The notes under the pieces: model-generated
Seen by the model: only the letters and a program-made list of their open reading frames with translations
Told to the model about the DNA's origin: nothing
Databases searched by the model: none
Position numbers and translations under genes: made by a program
Assembly: GCF_040689395.1 (NCBI RefSeq)
Contig: NZ_JBFAZX010000023.1
Span: forward strand, 62,001-126,000
Source: Dactylosporangium sp040689395
Lineage (GTDB): Bacteria; Actinomycetota; Actinomycetes; Mycobacteriales; Micromonosporaceae
Length of the DNA stretch: 64,000 bases
Direction: 5' to 3'
Part shown: piece after piece, positions 62,324 through 64,000 of the stretch
Numbering within the stretch: position 1 is the stretch's first letter
Layout: each line of letters starts with the position of its first letter

Positions 62324-62912
62324 CTTCGTCGTCCTCGTCAGTGTGAGCGCGCACCTCGGGGTGTTCAGCGAGCCGACGCAGGCCGCGCATCGTGGCGATC
62401 CGCACCGCGCCCGAGCGTTTGCCGAGCACACGTGCGGTACCGGCGACGTCGAGCCCGGCCACAACGCGCAGCATGACGGCCTCGGCCTGCTCGCGCGGGA
62501 GGGTGGCGATCAGCCGGACAGCCCGGTCGGTCTCGTGGAGTTCCACGACGTCGGCCGCCACATCGCGCTCGATCGCCGCGGCGCGCAGTTGGTCGATGGC
62601 GTCGTGCGGTTCCTCGTGCCGGCGCCACGCCCGGCGATTCTCGTCGATGCCGCGGTGCCGGGCGATCCTGAAGAGCCAGACCCGGAACGCCGTCGCGGTA
62701 CCGCGGAAGCGGGACAGGTCACGTGACACCTGCAGCCACGTCTCGGAAGCGACGTCCTCGGCGGCGTCGCCGCACACCACGCGCAGGTATCGCAGCACGA
62801 ACGGATGCAGACAGCGCCACAGTACCGCGAATGAGGCGGAGTCACCCTCGATCGCGGCGGCCAGGGCGTCGGCGAGGTCCTCGTCCCGTAGGCCCTGCAC
62901 TGAGGCGGTCAC
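62313..62912 (-). CDS. ECF-type RNA polymerase sigma factor
   Basis: 199 residues. Region 2 is clear: FAVLWRCLHPFVLRYLRVVC, DVASETWLQVSRDLSRFRGT and FRVWLFRIARHRGIDENRR. Region 4 is LIATLPREQAEAVMLRVVAG, then LDVAGTARVLGKRSGAVRIA. There is no extra C-terminal domain. GTG 62912 overlaps the stop of the glycosyltransferase gene (GTGA), and its own end overlaps the membrane-protein gene. Thus three genes form one coupled operon. It probably controls envelope or polysaccharide functions; no target promoter was found. Confidence 0.93.
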   Translation of the reverse strand: MTASVQGLRDEDLADALAAAIEGDSASFAVLWRCLHPFVLRYLRVVCGDAAEDVASETWLQVSRDLSRFRGTATAFRVWLFRIARHRGIDENRRAWRRHEEPHDAIDQLRAAAIERDVAADVVELHETDRAVRLIATLPREQAEAVMLRVVAGLDVAGTARVLGKRSGAVRIATMRGLRRLAEHPEVRAHTDEDDEDGP

Positions 62913-64000
62913 CGCACTGGGGCGGCCAGCCCAGTGCGGGCCATCGCCCGCCACCGCTGCCGTCCGCCGAGCAACGCCGCCACCGTTCCCTGCACCACAA
63001 CAAGGTAGAGCAGCTGCCGGTAAATCACCTGCTGGAGAGGTATGGACCACAGCGGCGCCAGCCGTTCGCCGTCCAGGCGCAGCGCGTATGCGGTCGTGGC
63101 CATCTGGAGCACGGTGAATCCGCACCAGACCGCGGCGACCTGAGCCCAGGGCAGGAAGAGGGCGCCGTAGATCGCGTAGACATCGACCAGCGGAGCCGCC
63201 AGCGGCAACAGCATCTGGAACATAACCAGGTAGAGCACGCCCCGACGACCGAGGCGGCCGCCGCCGCCCCGCTCCAGGATCGCGCCGCGATGCTTCCAGG
63301 CCGCCTGCATCGTTCCATAGCACCAGCGGTACCGCTGCCGCCACAGCTGCCGCAGCGAACTCGGCGCCTCCGTCCACGCCACCGCACGCTCGGCGTAGAC
63401 CGCGCGCCACCCGGCCCGCAGCACAGTCATCGTCAGATCGGTGTCCTCAGCCAGAGTGTCGCCTGGTACCCCGCCCACGTCGCGGAGCGCCTCGCGCCGA
63501 AACGCCCCGATCGCGCCGGGGATGGTCGGCATGCATCCTCCCAGGTCGAACATGCGCCGGTCCAGGTTGAAGCCGACCACGTACTCCAGATGCTGCCAGC
63601 GCCCGAGCAACCCACCACGGTTGGCGACCTTGGTGTTGCCGCTGACCGCGCCCACGGCGGGATCAGCGAACGGCTGCACGAGCCGCCCGACCGCGTCGGG
63701 CTCGAACACCGTGTCGCCGTCGACGAGCACCAGCAGGTCGCCGCGTGCGGCGGCGATCCCCGCGTTCAACGCCGCCGGCTTGCCCGCATTGGCCTGCCGA
63801 ATCAGGTGTACGGCGGGCAGGCTCCGGCCCAGCCGCTCCACGATCGCCGCGGTCGCGTCCGTCGACCCGTCATCGACGATGATGATCTCGCAGCCCGGGT
63901 AGTCGCTCGCTGCCAGCGAGCGCACCGTCTTCTCGATGTTCGCCGCCTCGTTGTAGGCGGGCACGACGATCGACACCGGGCCGAGATACCGGCGCGGGTC
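62909..64000 (-). CDS. Family 2 glycosyltransferase (PgaC/BcsA-like), 5' part outside window
   Basis: The frame is open to the right edge, so the N-terminus is missing. The GT-A domain is clear: IVVPAYNEAANIEKTVRSLA, IIIVDDGSTDATAAIVERLG, the DxD as LLVLVDGDTVFEPDAVGRLV, the acceptor aspartate region GDTLAEDTDLTMTVLRAGWR and the processive-synthase QxxRW as LWRQRYRWCYGTM. Several transmembrane helices follow (LVMFQMLLPLAAPLVDVYAI and others), forming the translocation channel. It probably makes a beta-linked polysaccharide such as poly-GlcNAc or a cellulose-like polymer. It is translationally coupled to the sigma factor gene. Confidence 0.9.
   Translation of the reverse strand, partial: DPRRYLGPVSIVVPAYNEAANIEKTVRSLAASDYPGCEIIIVDDGSTDATAAIVERLGRSLPAVHLIRQANAGKPAALNAGIAAARGDLLVLVDGDTVFEPDAVGRLVQPFADPAVGAVSGNTKVANRGGLLGRWQHLEYVVGFNLDRRMFDLGGCMPTIPGAIGAFRREALRDVGGVPGDTLAEDTDLTMTVLRAGWRAVYAERAVAWTEAPSSLRQLWRQRYRWCYGTMQAAWKHRGAILERGGGGRLGRRGVLYLVMFQMLLPLAAPLVDVYAIYGALFLPWAQVAAVWCGFTVLQMATTAYALRLDGERLAPLWSIPLQQVIYRQLLYLVVVQGTVAALLGGRQRWRAMARTGLAAPVR

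Overview
The window is chromosomal DNA of a high-GC Gram-positive actinobacterium. GC-rich codon use, frequent GTG starts, many putative leaderless starts, an MsiK-like sugar-transport ATPase, a DrrAB-type exporter and the domain styles all fit Micromonosporaceae or a close relative; the family assignment is inference. Core genes (cysS-rlmB, msiK-like, tRNA-Thr, tRNA-Arg) sit between about 34.7 and 42.4 kb. Most of the rest is accessory DNA holding defence, toxin-antitoxin, regulatory and resistance genes, together with many gene fragments.

Layout. 0-8 kb: two nuclease/helicase modules that look like anti-phage defence. One is a PD-(D/E)XK nuclease fused to a pseudokinase and coupled to an SF1 helicase; the other is a PLD-SF2-DUF3427 helicase. 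A multiply frameshifted Mrr-type endonuclease gene lies between them. 8-18 kb: a membrane-anchored Hsp70-like ATPase, a NarL-type two-component system facing a membrane protein gene, an ABC-F antibiotic-resistance ATPase preceded by a short leader ORF and mutually exclusive hairpins (a predicted ribosome-mediated attenuator), a DrrAB-like exporter and a PadR operon. 18-23.5 kb: PspC, a Doc toxin-antitoxin pair, two HTH genes around a 26-bp palindrome, and several decayed or chimeric genes. 23.6-31 kb: a large secreted DNRLRE/Ig-like protein, an integrase-HigB remnant, a decayed antitoxin gene and conserved actinobacterial hypotheticals. 31-34.7 kb: a degraded island ending at tRNA-Thr, with a PIN toxin pair, fused kinase/nucleotidyltransferase remnants, a truncated hsdR and a DUF433/PIN-like pair.

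35-42.4 kb: MsiK-like ATPase, a second larger Hsp70-like membrane protein, rlmB, cysS, an IclR regulator and tRNA-Arg. 42.4-60 kb: many small single-gene units (methyltransferases, SDR, AraC/GyrI, MFS with TetR, NmrA, APH-like kinase, YcaQ/AlkZ-like glycosylase). Their intergenic gaps carry at least nine same-orientation copies of a hairpin-forming repeat of about 60-95 nt that I did not see to the left of 44 kb. 60-64 kb: DUF1232, a very short GntR regulator beside its own predicted operator, and an overlapping chain of glycosyltransferase, ECF sigma factor and membrane protein that runs off the right edge.

The strongest leads are the nuclease-pseudokinase/helicase pair, the ABC-F attenuator, the intergenic repeat family, the two Hsp70-like proteins with different C-terminal modules, and a 22-nt sequence shared by two gene-breakage points 21 kb apart.
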